Positions 25,584 to 36,213 of a DNA stretch of 52,888 nucleotides are shown here, in pieces (position 1 is the first letter of the stretch; every line of letters begins with the position of its first letter). The DNA lies in NCBI GenBank assembly GCA_015065385.1, contig SVQK01000014.1, positions 1 to 52,888 on the forward strand, written 5' to 3'. The notes under the pieces were generated by a model, which saw only the letters and a program-made list of their open reading frames with translations, made no database searches and was not told where the DNA came from. The stretch comes from Oscillospiraceae bacterium. Lineage in GTDB: Bacteria > Bacillota > Clostridia > Oscillospirales > CAG-272. A program made the translations under genes and the position numbers.

Positions 25584-26144
25584 ATGGTTTTGCTGTACAG
25601 TCCCAAAAAGGTGGACGCGATCCTTTCGGAGCTGTCGTCGCTCGTGGACCGGGCCGCCCTTGACTACGGCATTCCGGGGGCGTGTATCCGGGCGATGCTC
25701 TACCGCGAGACGAAGGAAATCGACCTTTTCGACGCCGCCGCGGATATGGCGGTCTTCTTCGGGCTGTTCGGACGGGACGACTGCTCCACGGGCTACGCGC
25801 AGATCTTCTCCCGCGTCGCCATCCGCGCGCTCCGGTTCGCCGAGGACAAGGGGATCGAGCGGGCGGCGCGCTTCGGGTTCGATCACGCGCTGTCGGACCG
25901 GGATCCGGCGGACGTGCGGGCGGTGTGGCTCCGGCTCTACCGGGATAAGGAGTTCAACCTCCGCATGGGAACCTTGAACCTGTTAGCCGCGGCGGACGAG
26001 GCCGTCGGATCGTTCGATTACGCCGCCATGTCCCCCGAAGAGATGAAGCGCGCGTTCAGCCGGTACAACGCGAACACCCGCGCCGTCACATCCTACGGTG
26101 AAGAGGTCTTCGGGTATTATCTCAGATTTCAGAACGCCCGTTAA
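25584..26144 (+). CDS. Cytoplasmic lysozyme-like-fold protein of unknown function
   Basis: 186 residues, no signal peptide. IRAMLYRETKEIDLFD followed after ~25 residues by DDCSTGYAQIF, and a C-terminal YNAN--TSYGEEVFGYYLRF, is the pattern of lysozyme-like domains (catalytic-type Glu, then a substrate-cleft GxxQI segment). Such proteins occur in Clostridia as unnamed ORFs. Without export signals a cell-wall role is doubtful. An alternative is a remnant of a phage or conjugation endolysin. AAGGCGGTGA precedes the start. It is followed 23 bp later by the PHP gene. Confidence 0.55.
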   Translation: MVLLYSPKKVDAILSELSSLVDRAALDYGIPGACIRAMLYRETKEIDLFDAAADMAVFFGLFGRDDCSTGYAQIFSRVAIRALRFAEDKGIERAARFGFDHALSDRDPADVRAVWLRLYRDKEFNLRMGTLNLLAAADEAVGSFDYAAMSPEEMKRAFSRYNANTRAVTSYGEEVFGYYLRFQNAR

Positions 26145-26167
26145 ACGGCAACGATCAGGAGGCAGTT

Positions 26168-26956
26168 ATGCGATTTACAGCGGATCACGATTTGCACATT
26201 CATTCCCACCTCTCCCTCTGCTCGGGCGATCCGGCGCAGAATCCCGCCGCCATTCTGGCCTACGGGGAGGAAAACGGATTCAAAACCCTCTGCCTGACGG
26301 ACCACATGTGGGATCCCGCCGTCCCCGGAGCGTCCGGATGGTACGCGGCCCAGCCCTACGAGCGCACCCGCGAAGCCCTTCCCCTTCCGCAGTCGGACAG
26401 GGTGAAATTCCTCTTCGGATGTGAGACGGACATGGACAAACACTGCGTCATCGGCGTCTCAAAGACCGTCGCGGAAGAGCTGGACTTCATCATCGTCCCC
26501 ACCACGCACCTGCACATGGACGGCTTCACGCTGGAAGGGAGCGAAGGCGCGGAGGAGAGAGCCGCCCTCTGGATCAGCAGGTTCGACGCCCTGCTCGACG
26601 CGGATCTGCCCTTCGAAAAGGTCGGCGTGGCCCATCTGACGTGCAGCCTGATCTGGCGGAATCGGTATCTCGAGGTGCTCGAGCGGATCCCGGAGGCGGA
26701 GTATCACCGACTCTTCGAGCGGGCGGCGAAATGCGGGATCGGGATCGAGCTGAACTTCCCGGCGCAGAACATGGACGCGGAAACCGCCCGTCTGACCCTA
26801 CTGCCCTACCGGATCGCCAAGGAGGAGGGGTGCAGATTCTACCTCGGGAGCGACGCCCATCACCCGTCCTCCCTTGCCTCGGCGAAAGCGAATTTTGAAG
26901 CCATCATCGATCTGCTCGGCCTGACGGAGGACGACAAGATCCCGCTGCTGTGGTAA
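26168..26956 (+). CDS. PHP-domain phosphoesterase
   Basis: 262 residues. The PHP metal-binding motifs are present: DHDLHIHSHLS at the N terminus, LTDHMW near residue 43, CETDMD near 81 and SDAHH in the C-terminal quarter. This is the histidinol-phosphatase-like PHP class that hydrolyses small phosphate esters. CAGGAGGCAG precedes the ATG. It is probably cotranscribed with the lysozyme-like gene; the substrate cannot be told. Confidence 0.88.
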   Translation: MRFTADHDLHIHSHLSLCSGDPAQNPAAILAYGEENGFKTLCLTDHMWDPAVPGASGWYAAQPYERTREALPLPQSDRVKFLFGCETDMDKHCVIGVSKTVAEELDFIIVPTTHLHMDGFTLEGSEGAEERAALWISRFDALLDADLPFEKVGVAHLTCSLIWRNRYLEVLERIPEAEYHRLFERAAKCGIGIELNFPAQNMDAETARLTLLPYRIAKEEGCRFYLGSDAHHPSSLASAKANFEAIIDLLGLTEDDKIPLLW

Positions 26957-27002
26957 GAAACGCGCAGGGGTTCTTTCCTCATATTGTGAACACAATAAAA
27001 TA

Positions 27003-27055
27003 CTCCGGCCCCCGGACTGCGGGAAAAGCAGGATCCGGGTTCCGGAGCGTTTTGT
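27003..27055. terminator. Bidirectional terminator between PHP and solute-binding genes
   Basis: CTCCGG-CC-CCCGGA pairs with TCCGGG-TT-CCGGAG and is followed by CGTTTTGTTT on the plus strand. The minus-strand side ends TATTTTATTG after the solute-binding-protein stop, so it can serve both convergent genes. Confidence 0.85.
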
Positions 27056-27069
27056 TTGAAGGGGTGAAA

Positions 27070-28602
27070 TCAGCCCCCGCTGTTTTCGATCAGTCTGGAT
27101 ACCAGCTTGTCGATCATCTTGTTGATCCCCTTCGACTGCCGCTGGATATCCGAAGCGATTTCGGTCGTGTTGTTCGGACCGTAGCCCTGGAAGGTGTCGC
27201 CGTAGCTCGAGAAGTTGTAGATCGTCATGGGGTCGAAGATCCGGTTGTTGATGATGATATCGAGCATCTCGCCGGACTCCTGGTCTCTGGCGTGCTTGGT
27301 CTTCAGGGACAGCTCGATGTACTCCGGAATCAGCGTGTAATGGGATTCCGCCGCCAGAGCTTCGAGGATCAGGCCGAGCTCGTCGAGCTTGTCGCCCGCG
27401 ACGGTGATCGGAATGGACATGAGGCCCGTTGTGTGCTGGGAGACAAAGCTGTAGTACTTTTCCTGCGCCTCCTCGTACTTCGGGGTGGGGAGGATGCCGA
27501 AGTCCGTGTCGCCGTTTCTCATGTTGGTGACCTCGTCGAGACGCATCCAGAAGAACATGCCGTGACCGGTCTCGAAGAGCTGGGTGTAGTACCCGTCGTC
27601 GGTGTTGGAGATCTTGTGGTGATTCATGAACCATTCCTGCTGCATCAGGTTCACGACCTTGAGCGCCACGTCGATATCCCGCTCGGTCCCGAAGGTGAAC
27701 GCAAACGCGCCTTCCTCATTCTTGGAGCAGAGCAGTCCGCCGCCGCCGTGCCAGAATGCCGTCATCACGTCGTTCGCGCCGAGGAATCCGAAGAAGTCGT
27801 CCTCGGTGATTTTCCCGTCGCCGTTCTCGTCGCGGTACACGGCCTCGGAAATCGCGGAGATCTTGTCAAGGGTCCATGTCCCCTCGCGCACGGCCGCGTA
27901 CAGATCCTCGACCTGATTCTTGCTCGCTTCCTCCTTGTTGAACGCCACGGCGACGGTCGCGTCCTTGTCGTTCACGTTGATCGAGGAGGCGGCGCACAGC
28001 AGGATCCCCACGCAGGACAGCGAGTCCGCGCAGTTGGAATCCCACCACGGCTTGTCGAAGTCGATGTGCGGCACGTTCAAAAGGTTGTGGAAGTAGTTCT
28101 TCTGATACATCCCCGCCGCTTCGTAGAGTCTCGGATAGACCACGTCGTAGGTGTCGTCGCCGGCAGATACGGCCTTGGACAGCGCGCCGTCGATCGCCCC
28201 GATCGGCATTCTTTCCTGCGTGATCTTCACGTTGTAGTTGCCCTCGATGAGGACGTTCCGGTTGTAGACCGCGTCGTTGATGGCCTCGCCGGTGACGCTC
28301 TCCGCGTAGATATCGCGGTACTGGCGCACGGTGTCGGCCCAGCTGTCGAGTTCCCAGACGACGAAATAGATCTCGTCCCCGCCATAGTCCGCGCTCTCCG
28401 GGATATCCGGACGGACCCGCTCCTCTTCCGCGTCTGCCGCAGCGTCCGCCTCGGGATCGGCCGCGCCCGCGTCGTTCGTCCCCGCGCTGACCTCCGTATT
28501 CGCGTCCGCGTCGGCGTTTTCCGTCCCCGCCGAGCAAGAGGCCAGCGGAATCATGCCGAGCGCGAGCAGCAAGGCCAGCGCCTTCGCCAAAGATTGTTTC
28601 AT
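27070..28602 (-). CDS. Extracellular solute-binding lipoprotein, sugar ABC transporter type
   Basis: 510 residues. Lipoprotein signal (LALLLALGMIPLASC), then an acidic Ala-rich spacer and a two-lobed periplasmic-binding-type domain. EAINDAVYNRN near residue 120 is shared with the second such lipoprotein at 44300-45868. Between the lobes lies DENGDGKITEDD, an EF-hand-like calcium loop. It should capture an oligosaccharide or other solute for an ABC importer, but no permease gene is nearby. The start at 28602 is preferred to the ATG three codons up because of GAAAGAGAG spacing. A strong promoter is upstream and a terminator downstream: monocistronic. Confidence 0.88.
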   Translation of the reverse strand: MKQSLAKALALLLALGMIPLASCSAGTENADADANTEVSAGTNDAGAADPEADAAADAEEERVRPDIPESADYGGDEIYFVVWELDSWADTVRQYRDIYAESVTGEAINDAVYNRNVLIEGNYNVKITQERMPIGAIDGALSKAVSAGDDTYDVVYPRLYEAAGMYQKNYFHNLLNVPHIDFDKPWWDSNCADSLSCVGILLCAASSINVNDKDATVAVAFNKEEASKNQVEDLYAAVREGTWTLDKISAISEAVYRDENGDGKITEDDFFGFLGANDVMTAFWHGGGGLLCSKNEEGAFAFTFGTERDIDVALKVVNLMQQEWFMNHHKISNTDDGYYTQLFETGHGMFFWMRLDEVTNMRNGDTDFGILPTPKYEEAQEKYYSFVSQHTTGLMSIPITVAGDKLDELGLILEALAAESHYTLIPEYIELSLKTKHARDQESGEMLDIIINNRIFDPMTIYNFSSYGDTFQGYGPNNTTEIASDIQRQSKGINKMIDKLVSRLIENSGG

Positions 28603-28640
28603 TGCGTTCATCTCTCTTTCGATTAAATTGAACTGCGGTC

Positions 28641-28669
28641 AGTATATCACCGCGCAGAGCGTTTGTCAA
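28641..28669 (-). promoter_or_regulatory. Promoter of the 27070-28602 lipoprotein
   Basis: Minus strand: TTGACA (28664-28669), 17-bp spacer, TATACT (28641-28646). Confidence 0.9.
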
Positions 28670-28713
28670 GTGCCGCGCGTAAATCAAGCGCCGGGTGTCG
28701 GGGCGTCAGCCGC

Positions 28714-29490
28714 TCAGCCCCGGCTCATGATGAAGCGGATCATCGCGGCGATATCCGGGAACACGCCCTCGGCGGCCGCTTTCAATTCCGGGACCGCGTT
28801 CTCCACCGCAAGGCCGTGAAACCGCGCGATCATGGAGTAGTCGTTCATATGGTCCCCGGCGCAATAGACGTTGTCAAAGGGCACGCCCATCATCTTTGCG
28901 TACCGCGCGACGCCCTCGCCTTTGTCGATCCCGACGGGAGGGATGTCGATGCAGCAGCCGTTCTGCAAAGCGTTCACCGTATCGCCCCAGCGTTCGTTGA
29001 TCTCAGCGGCGCAGCGGCGGGCCAGCTCATCCGTTTCGCAGTAGGTGTTCATCTGGGTAAAGGCCCGGATCCCGTCAGGGGAATCGGCGTCCAGACGGGA
29101 CAGGGGGGCATATTTCTCGTTCCCTTCCGGCACTTTCGCGTGGAAGGTGACCCGGTCCCGGACCAGCGCGGTGCTGACCTGAGTTCCGTACCGGTTCCCG
29201 ACGTGCTCCACGATCCAGCGCATGCAGCCGTTGTCGTCCTGCCGCTCGACCCGGAGGATCTCCCCGGCCCGCGGCCCGTCCGTTGCGATCAGCATGGCCC
29301 CGCTCATGGCGAGGATGAAGTCGATGGAGAGGTTTTCCCGGACGACCGTATCGTACATCCAGTAGTCCCGGCCCGTCACGATGCCGAAGAGATTGCCCGC
29401 CGCGCGGAAGGATGCGATCGCCTCCCGGACGGGTTCGGAAATGCCCCCGCGGTTGAGGGTTCCGTCGTAGTCTGACGCAAGAATATACAT
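28714..29490 (-). CDS. HAD-superfamily (Cof-type) sugar phosphatase
   Basis: 258 residues. The haloacid-dehalogenase motifs are present: DYDGTLN near the N terminus (nucleophile and acid Asp), GIVTGRDYW (motif II) and CAGDHMNDYSMI (motif IV). The large cap between motifs II and III is the C2B type of Cof proteins. Likely substrates are sugar phosphates. It is the last gene of the pyk-tfoX-GH-kdgK unit, 39 bp after the kinase; AAAGGAAA precedes the start. Confidence 0.88.
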   Translation of the reverse strand: MYILASDYDGTLNRGGISEPVREAIASFRAAGNLFGIVTGRDYWMYDTVVRENLSIDFILAMSGAMLIATDGPRAGEILRVERQDDNGCMRWIVEHVGNRYGTQVSTALVRDRVTFHAKVPEGNEKYAPLSRLDADSPDGIRAFTQMNTYCETDELARRCAAEINERWGDTVNALQNGCCIDIPPVGIDKGEGVARYAKMMGVPFDNVYCAGDHMNDYSMIARFHGLAVENAVPELKAAAEGVFPDIAAMIRFIMSRG

Positions 29491-29529
29491 AAAAATTTCC
29501 TTTATCTGAAATCAAAGGCTTTTCGGGAT

Positions 29530-30528
29530 TCACCGGATCATCCGGACCGTTCCGTCGGAGGACGCCAGCCGATCCACCTCTTCCTCCGTCGCCACAAGAA
29601 AGTCCCCGTGGACGGAGTGCTTGAGGGCGTTCGCTGCCGCGGCGAATTCCAGCGTGCGCCGGGCGTCCCAGCCGTGAAGCGTGCCGTGGATCAGCCCCGC
29701 CGAGAACGCGTCCCCACCGCCGACCCGGTCCACGATGGGCACGCGGTAGCTCCGGGAGCGGATCATCTCTCCCCCGTCCCACAGAGCTCCCGAAACCGTG
29801 TTGATCTCCGAGGACTCGGACAGACGGAAGGTCAGCGCGATCCGGCGGATCCCGTATTCCGAGCAGAGTTGCCGTGCCATGGAGGAAAAACGCGCGTCCG
29901 GATCCTCTCCCTCCCCGGCGATGCCGAACAGCAGGGCCGCGTGCTCCTCGTTGACGATCAGGGTGTCGATGCCCCGGACGAGGGAGCGCATGACCGCCCC
30001 CGCCGACTCGGCAGACCAGAGCGCGGAGCGGTAGTTCACATCGCACCACACCGGGATCCCGCGCTTTTTGCAGACGTCCAGCGCGTCCGAAACGATCCCG
30101 GGCAGGGCGTCGGACAGGGCGGGCGTGATACCGGTGAAGAAGAAGGCGTCCGCGCCCGAGAGGATCTTCTCCCAGTCGTACATCTCCGGGGCTGACAGGG
30201 CGAACGCGGAGTCCCGCCGGTCGTAGATCACCTTCGAGGGACGGAGGGACGCGCCTTTTTCGAGGAAATAGATCCCCATCCGCCCGCCGCCCGTGAGGAT
30301 CCGGGAGGTGTCCGCCCCCCATCTCCGCACGGTGCCGAGGCAGGCGCGCCCGATCTCGCTGTCCGGGAGGCGGGTCACGACGGACGCCGGATCGCCGAAC
30401 CCCGAGAGAGCCAGCGCGACGTTGGTCTCCGCCCCGCCGTACACCGCGTCGAAGGAGTCCGCCTGAGCGACCCGGAGCGACCCGGGCGGGGACAGGCGGA
30501 GCAGGATTTCGCCGAAACAGACAGTCAT
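29530..30528 (-). CDS. kdgK: PfkB-family sugar kinase, probable 2-keto-3-deoxygluconate kinase
   Basis: 332 residues. GGAETNVALALSGFG near residue 31 is the ribokinase-family signature 1, WCDVNYRSALW contains the KDG-kinase-type D-N-R segment, and DRVGGGDAFSAG is the ATP-site signature with the catalytic Asp. It should make 2-keto-3-deoxy-6-phosphogluconate, which an aldolase (not in the window) splits to pyruvate and glyceraldehyde 3-phosphate. Substrate assignment is by family only. It starts 9 bp after the GH stop with AAGGAG upstream. Confidence 0.8.
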   Translation of the reverse strand: MTVCFGEILLRLSPPGSLRVAQADSFDAVYGGAETNVALALSGFGDPASVVTRLPDSEIGRACLGTVRRWGADTSRILTGGGRMGIYFLEKGASLRPSKVIYDRRDSAFALSAPEMYDWEKILSGADAFFFTGITPALSDALPGIVSDALDVCKKRGIPVWCDVNYRSALWSAESAGAVMRSLVRGIDTLIVNEEHAALLFGIAGEGEDPDARFSSMARQLCSEYGIRRIALTFRLSESSEINTVSGALWDGGEMIRSRSYRVPIVDRVGGGDAFSAGLIHGTLHGWDARRTLEFAAAANALKHSVHGDFLVATEEEVDRLASSDGTVRMIR

Positions 30529-30537
30529 GACAGCTCC

Positions 30538-33462
30538 TTATTTCTTGAGGCCGAAGCGGACGAAGGCGTACCGCGGGACGTAGCCGCCGCACTCCCTGCC
30601 CTTCCATTCCTTCTCGAAGGAGAAGGTGTTCGGGCCGAGTCCGTAGGGTTCGGGATCGTGACGGTGGTGCGGGCCCATGGCGTTGCGCATGGAATTGACG
30701 ATCGTCACGCCGATTTTGTTCTTCCCCTCCTCGAGATACGGGGCGAGGTCGAGCGTCCGGCTGAACAGCATCGTTCCGGCGGGCTTTCCGTTCACCGTGA
30801 CCTCCGCCGCCGCGAACCGCCCGTCGCATTTCAGGACCGTGGGCTTGCCTTCCTTGTAGTCGTAGTCGAATTCCGTGGACAGGCGGCCTCCGTAGAAGGG
30901 GAAGCCTCCCCGGACAACGTCGCGCGCGGGAACCACGGACGGCTGGGCCACGAGGGTGAATCCGCCGTCGTACACCGTGGAATTGCGCTCCCCGTCCTCA
31001 AATACGCCGTTTGTGCGGAGGGCGAAGTCGCCCACCAGATAGGCCGGCTCGATCTCCGTGTCGAACACGAGGCAGTTGCGGAGCGATTCGGACACGCCGG
31101 AGTACAGCACATAATAGACGTAGTCCCGCTGGAAGTAATCCGTCTCCACGACGACCTCGTTCATGCCCTCCACGGTGAGCGGGGCGATCTCAGCCGAGGC
31201 GAAGGACCGGTCGAACCACCAGTCGTCCTTGTCCGGCGTCACCTCCGCGCCGTTGACCGTGACGCGGGCGTACATAGGCTCCAGCACGATTTTCAGGGAG
31301 GCGGGAACCGTCGCGGCCTCAAAGGTGAATTTCAGCCAGAGCTTCCCCGCGTACCGCTCTCTCAGAAGATTGTCCTTCACGCCGTAGACGGACAGCGGCT
31401 CGTCCCAGTTGACGCCGTCGTTCGAGCGGGAGACCGTGTCGAGCGTCATGACGTTCAGGGGCTTTTCCGCGAGCCGGACGGTGTTCGGGATCGGGATGAA
31501 CCGGTCGGGCAGGGTCGGCGCGGGAGCGGAGGGCAGGTCGATCTCGGGGGAGGAGACAAGCACATGGGACTCCCCGTCCTCGAATTTCAGAACTGCCTTC
31601 GCGCCGTCCTCGCCGTATTCCGCGGAGAGCGGTTTCAGCTCCAGCGTGTCCACGTCCAGCTCCGCCCAGTTGCCCGCAGGAAGATCGATCTTCACGGGGC
31701 AGAGGGTGTTCGTGCCGATGTTGGCGAGGTAGACGATCCGCTCGCCGTCCGGGAGGATCCGGGTCATCTTGCGGACGGAAGGCGCGGGCGTCTCAAACTT
31801 CGCGTCGCGGACGGCAAGGGAGAGATCGAACTTCGGCGCGTCTTTGAGGAAGTCCAGCCGTCCGTTTTCGGGTTCGCCGTCCACATACGCGGGAACGCCG
31901 TCGAAGAGGTACACCGCGCCGCCGTTTGCTTTGAACTGCTTCAAAAGCTCGGCGGTGTGGGAATCGAGGGAGTAGGTGAAGGGAACGAGCACGGCGTCGT
32001 AGGAGCAGTTTCCGACCCGGATCCGCTTCCCTTCCACCGAGGCCAGCCGCTGCATCATCCACTCGTCGCCCCAGTGGTACGGGACCTGATTCTGTCCGAG
32101 CAGGCGGGAGAGCGCGAAGAACTTCCCCTCGATCTCGCGGAGGGAATCGGTGTTCTTCTTATACTTGCAGTACGCGCCGTGGATCGGGTGGATCACCAGC
32201 ATGGGAGCGTATTCCGTCCCGCGGGAGAGGATCGCGCCAAGGTTGTTGAAGTAGTTGTCAAACTCCTTCATCCGGGGCTGCCACGGGTTGTGCTCCGAAT
32301 AGTGGAGGGGATAGTCGCGTTTCCGCTGTCCGCGCTCGCTGTAGGGATAGAGGTGCTGGCACATGAGGTTGACGCCGCCCGCGTACTGAACCTCAGCGAT
32401 CCGTTTCAGCTCCGTCGGGGAGACGTCCCAGCCGCAGCAGGCGAACATTTCGGAGAGCACTTTCTTTTTGCCGAGCTGCGCGGCGACCGATCCGAGCTGT
32501 TTGAAGGAGATATCGTCCTGGATCCCGCGGCCCAGATAGTCCACGCCGGGGATCGTCTCGTACTCGTAGAACGGCATGACGCCGCCGATGCACATCATCT
32601 GTCCGCCGAGGGAGGTCTCCTCCACCGCGTGGCCGGTCAGGCAGGCCCCGTTCGCCTCGCACCAGTCGTAGACCTTCTTGATGAAGTTGTTGATGAACAG
32701 CCGGTGGATCAGATAGTAGTAGTCCCAGCGGAACTTGTCCGCGCCGTCGAAGTCGTAGAACACCGCGGGCAGCTTGTCGTAGATGGAATAGCCGCAGGCC
32801 TTTTCGAACTCTGCGGGCAGGGTGTTCGACCACGGATTGCCCCAGCGGTAGTACTGCGGCTCGTCGGTAAAGAAGCCCGGCATGGCGCGGCCCTTGCCCC
32901 ATCGGTCGGCGGGAACGCGCTTTTTGTACTCCGCGTGGGTCAGCTCGAGGAATTTCTCGGTGATGGATCCGTCGAGGGTGTCCACATAGCTTTCGTCGTA
33001 CCGCTTATAGAGGATAAGGTACTCGTCCCGGCCCGTGTTCTCCTTCACATAGCGGAAGGTGCCGTCGGGGTTCTTCTCGTAGACGGCGATGACGTCTTCC
33101 GGATCCTCCGGGTACGGACCGTCCCGGTGCTCGATGGCGAGGGCGAAATTGGCCTTGTCCTTTAAGAGCGCGCCGCCCGCGAATCCGGAGGGCCAGCCGT
33201 TTTCATCGTACGACCACGCCTCCATGCCGAGCTTTTCCGCTTCGTCCACGCAGGCGTTCACGGCGTCGAACCATTCGTCGGAGAGGTATTCGGTCTCGAG
33301 TCCGCCGCGCGCGTGCATAAAGAACCCGGACATGCCGAGGCTTTTCATCACGCGGATCTGGCGGCGCAGCTCCTCCGGCTCGAGCTTGTCGTTCCACGAC
33401 CAGAAGGGAATGGAGCCGTAGGAGGGCGCGATTTCTTTGAGTTCGGCGAGAAGTTTTTTCAT
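30538..33462 (-). CDS. Glycoside hydrolase, GH106-like (alpha-L-rhamnosidase type)
   Basis: 974 residues without a signal peptide, so an intracellular enzyme. The N-terminal PFWSWNDKLEPEELRRQI and the SYDENGWPSGFAGG segment are the hallmark of the glycosyl hydrolase group of GH106 and relatives (Pfam Glyco_hydro_106-like). A long TIM-barrel (to about residue 430) is followed by beta-sandwich modules, with a carbohydrate-binding-type C terminus. The acidic residues of MSGFFMHARGGLETEY and DEPQYYRWG are candidates for the active site. It probably removes L-rhamnose or a related deoxy sugar from imported oligosaccharides. Its start overlaps the TfoX-like stop (ATGA). Confidence 0.85.
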   Translation of the reverse strand: MKKLLAELKEIAPSYGSIPFWSWNDKLEPEELRRQIRVMKSLGMSGFFMHARGGLETEYLSDEWFDAVNACVDEAEKLGMEAWSYDENGWPSGFAGGALLKDKANFALAIEHRDGPYPEDPEDVIAVYEKNPDGTFRYVKENTGRDEYLILYKRYDESYVDTLDGSITEKFLELTHAEYKKRVPADRWGKGRAMPGFFTDEPQYYRWGNPWSNTLPAEFEKACGYSIYDKLPAVFYDFDGADKFRWDYYYLIHRLFINNFIKKVYDWCEANGACLTGHAVEETSLGGQMMCIGGVMPFYEYETIPGVDYLGRGIQDDISFKQLGSVAAQLGKKKVLSEMFACCGWDVSPTELKRIAEVQYAGGVNLMCQHLYPYSERGQRKRDYPLHYSEHNPWQPRMKEFDNYFNNLGAILSRGTEYAPMLVIHPIHGAYCKYKKNTDSLREIEGKFFALSRLLGQNQVPYHWGDEWMMQRLASVEGKRIRVGNCSYDAVLVPFTYSLDSHTAELLKQFKANGGAVYLFDGVPAYVDGEPENGRLDFLKDAPKFDLSLAVRDAKFETPAPSVRKMTRILPDGERIVYLANIGTNTLCPVKIDLPAGNWAELDVDTLELKPLSAEYGEDGAKAVLKFEDGESHVLVSSPEIDLPSAPAPTLPDRFIPIPNTVRLAEKPLNVMTLDTVSRSNDGVNWDEPLSVYGVKDNLLRERYAGKLWLKFTFEAATVPASLKIVLEPMYARVTVNGAEVTPDKDDWWFDRSFASAEIAPLTVEGMNEVVVETDYFQRDYVYYVLYSGVSESLRNCLVFDTEIEPAYLVGDFALRTNGVFEDGERNSTVYDGGFTLVAQPSVVPARDVVRGGFPFYGGRLSTEFDYDYKEGKPTVLKCDGRFAAAEVTVNGKPAGTMLFSRTLDLAPYLEEGKNKIGVTIVNSMRNAMGPHHRHDPEPYGLGPNTFSFEKEWKGRECGGYVPRYAFVRFGLKK

Positions 33463-33845
33463 GATGGATTCTCCAAATCGTTTGATTGAGGGATGTTTTT
33501 TCTGTTTCGCGGTTTCTTCCCCGGTTCGGGCAGGGCGTCCGCCGTCGCAAGAACCACGGAGGCGAGGAGTTCCCGGTCGTCCGTATCCTCGACGAACAGC
33601 ATTTCCGGTCCGCCTCGCCCGCCCTCTCCCGAAGAACTCCCGTAGGGCTTTTCCATTGGGGCATCAGGGAGCAGGGAACGCGCCCCGGCGGTCGGTTTCA
33701 AAAGGAGCATGTCGTCGTAGAGACCGCCGATCAGTTTCCCGCGGACGTAGAGCAGATATTCGCCCATCATGGGGCGGAAACGGACGTCCGGCACCTCCGA
33801 CAGCTGATCCTTCAGATATTCGAGAACGCTTTCGCTGCTCGGCAT
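33459..33845 (-). CDS. TfoX N-terminal-domain protein
   Basis: 128 residues. The N-terminal part (FRPMMGEYLLYVRGKLIGGLYDDMLLLKPT) matches TfoX/Sxy N-terminal domains, without the C-terminal domain of the Gammaproteobacterial competence regulator. The tail is basic (KKPRNRKN). AAGGAG precedes the ATG. It lies between pyk and the GH106-like gene and overlaps the latter by 4 bp, so it is produced together with sugar catabolic enzymes. The role is unknown; regulation or protein binding is more likely than competence. Confidence 0.8.
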   Translation of the reverse strand: MPSSESVLEYLKDQLSEVPDVRFRPMMGEYLLYVRGKLIGGLYDDMLLLKPTAGARSLLPDAPMEKPYGSSSGEGGRGGPEMLFVEDTDDRELLASVVLATADALPEPGKKPRNRKNIPQSNDLENPS

Positions 33846-33861
33846 GGCTCACGCTCCTTTT

Positions 33862-35304
<1,443 letters not shown>

Positions 35305-35340
35305 GACGGATCCCCTTTCGTTTTTTCGGATTCCAGTCCG

Positions 35341-35369
35341 ATTATAGCATATTCCGGCATAAAAAACAA
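35341..35369 (-). promoter_or_regulatory. Promoter of pyk
   Basis: Minus strand: -35 TTGTTT (35364-35369), 17-bp spacer, -10 TATAAT (35341-35346). The -35 box is weak. Confidence 0.7.
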
Positions 35370-35377
35370 GAAAAACG

Positions 35378-35433
35378 AAAAAACGCCCGCCCGCATTCTT
35401 CCGGAAAAACCGGAACTGCGGAGGGGGCGTCTG
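35378..35433 (-). terminator. Terminator of the coiled-coil protein gene
   Basis: A long imperfect stem on the minus strand with inner TTCCGG/CCGGAA and outer ACGCCCCC/GGGCGGGCGT halves is followed by six T residues. Confidence 0.8.
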
Positions 35434-35461
35434 AGAGCGCGTATGATGGTAAAGAAGTTCT

Positions 35462-36028
35462 TTATCCGAACAGCTTCCAGCCGGAGAGCTTGTCGAGCAC
35501 GCCGGAGAGCTTGTCAAGGGTCGCCATGACCTCGTCGAGCCGTCCGAGCAGGTTGTTGATCGCTTCGGGATCCAGCTGTCCCACGGTGTCGAGCGCGCCG
35601 GAAAGTCCGTCCATTTCCCCGTTCAGCTGTTCGAGAAGGCTGTTCACCGCGTCCGGATCCAGCTTCGCTACGTTGCGGGCGGCGTCGGACACAGAGGAGA
35701 GCGCGTCCTTCAGGCTGTCGGTGATCTCCTTCAGGCTTTCGGTGTCCACGGTCTTCGAGAGCGCGGTCATGGAGGAGGACAGCGTCGAAAGCTGCCCGGA
35801 CATGCGGCTCACCTCGGAGGTCATCGTTTCGATCTGCCCGACCGCCGCGCCGAGATGATGCTCCATCCTGCGGACCGTCTGCCCCGTCAAAATCGTCCAG
35901 ACGAGCATCACAATGACGGGCGCGATCAGGCCGACCATCACGACCGTCCGGATCCGCGCGTGTACAAGAAGCTCCTTCTGCGCCGCGAGCATCTCTTCCT
36001 GCACGCTCTTCTCTTCAACCTTGTTCAT
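35462..36028 (-). CDS. Single-pass membrane protein with Leu-rich helical repeats
   Basis: 188 residues. An N-terminal cytoplasmic segment, one membrane helix (about residues 27-48), then a long coiled-coil region that contains tandem related units KLDPDAVNSLLEQLNGEMDG and QLDPEAINNLLGRLDEVMA. I do not recognise a family; this layout resembles chemoreceptor-like or scaffold helical proteins without a signalling domain. The start at 36028 was chosen over an upstream extension that would cross the promoter and a terminator. Confidence 0.65.
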   Translation of the reverse strand: MNKVEEKSVQEEMLAAQKELLVHARIRTVVMVGLIAPVIVMLVWTILTGQTVRRMEHHLGAAVGQIETMTSEVSRMSGQLSTLSSSMTALSKTVDTESLKEITDSLKDALSSVSDAARNVAKLDPDAVNSLLEQLNGEMDGLSGALDTVGQLDPEAINNLLGRLDEVMATLDKLSGVLDKLSGWKLFG

Positions 36029-36068
36029 TTCGTCCTCCCGTCCTTCCGGTTGCGTGATATCCGCATTC

Positions 36069-36097
36069 AGTATAAGCGGACGGGCGGCGGGATGCAA
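36069..36097 (-). promoter_or_regulatory. Promoter of the coiled-coil protein gene
   Basis: Minus strand: -35 TTGCAT (36092-36097), 17-bp spacer, -10 TATACT (36069-36074). Confidence 0.75.
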
Positions 36098-36141
36098 GGG
36101 ACTTGTCTGAATAATCTGTAAATTGTTGTCGATGCGCGTCG

Positions 36142-36187
36142 AAAAAAGGAACCGTCCCGGCAGTTCAAACCGGAGCGGTCCCTTTTC
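36142..36187. terminator. Terminator of the VanY-type gene
   Basis: GGGACCGCTCCGG pairs with CCGGGACGGTTCC with one bulge and is followed by six T residues on the minus strand. A plus-strand T run is also present. Confidence 0.85.
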
Positions 36188-36213
36188 TGTTGTCTGTTTG
36201 TCGGGTGAGTCCG

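Noticed and set aside
22873..25977. A 1,034-codon plus-strand frame opposite the large lipoprotein
   Set aside because: Low-quality, Arg/Gly/Val-rich translation with no ribosome binding site. The opposite strand has a lipoprotein signal and conserved repeats with a consensus promoter.
26983..26996. ATTGTG-AA-CACAAT palindrome near the PHP terminator
   Set aside because: Considered as a CRP-like or repressor site. It lies between two convergent gene ends, so a role in transcription control is unlikely.
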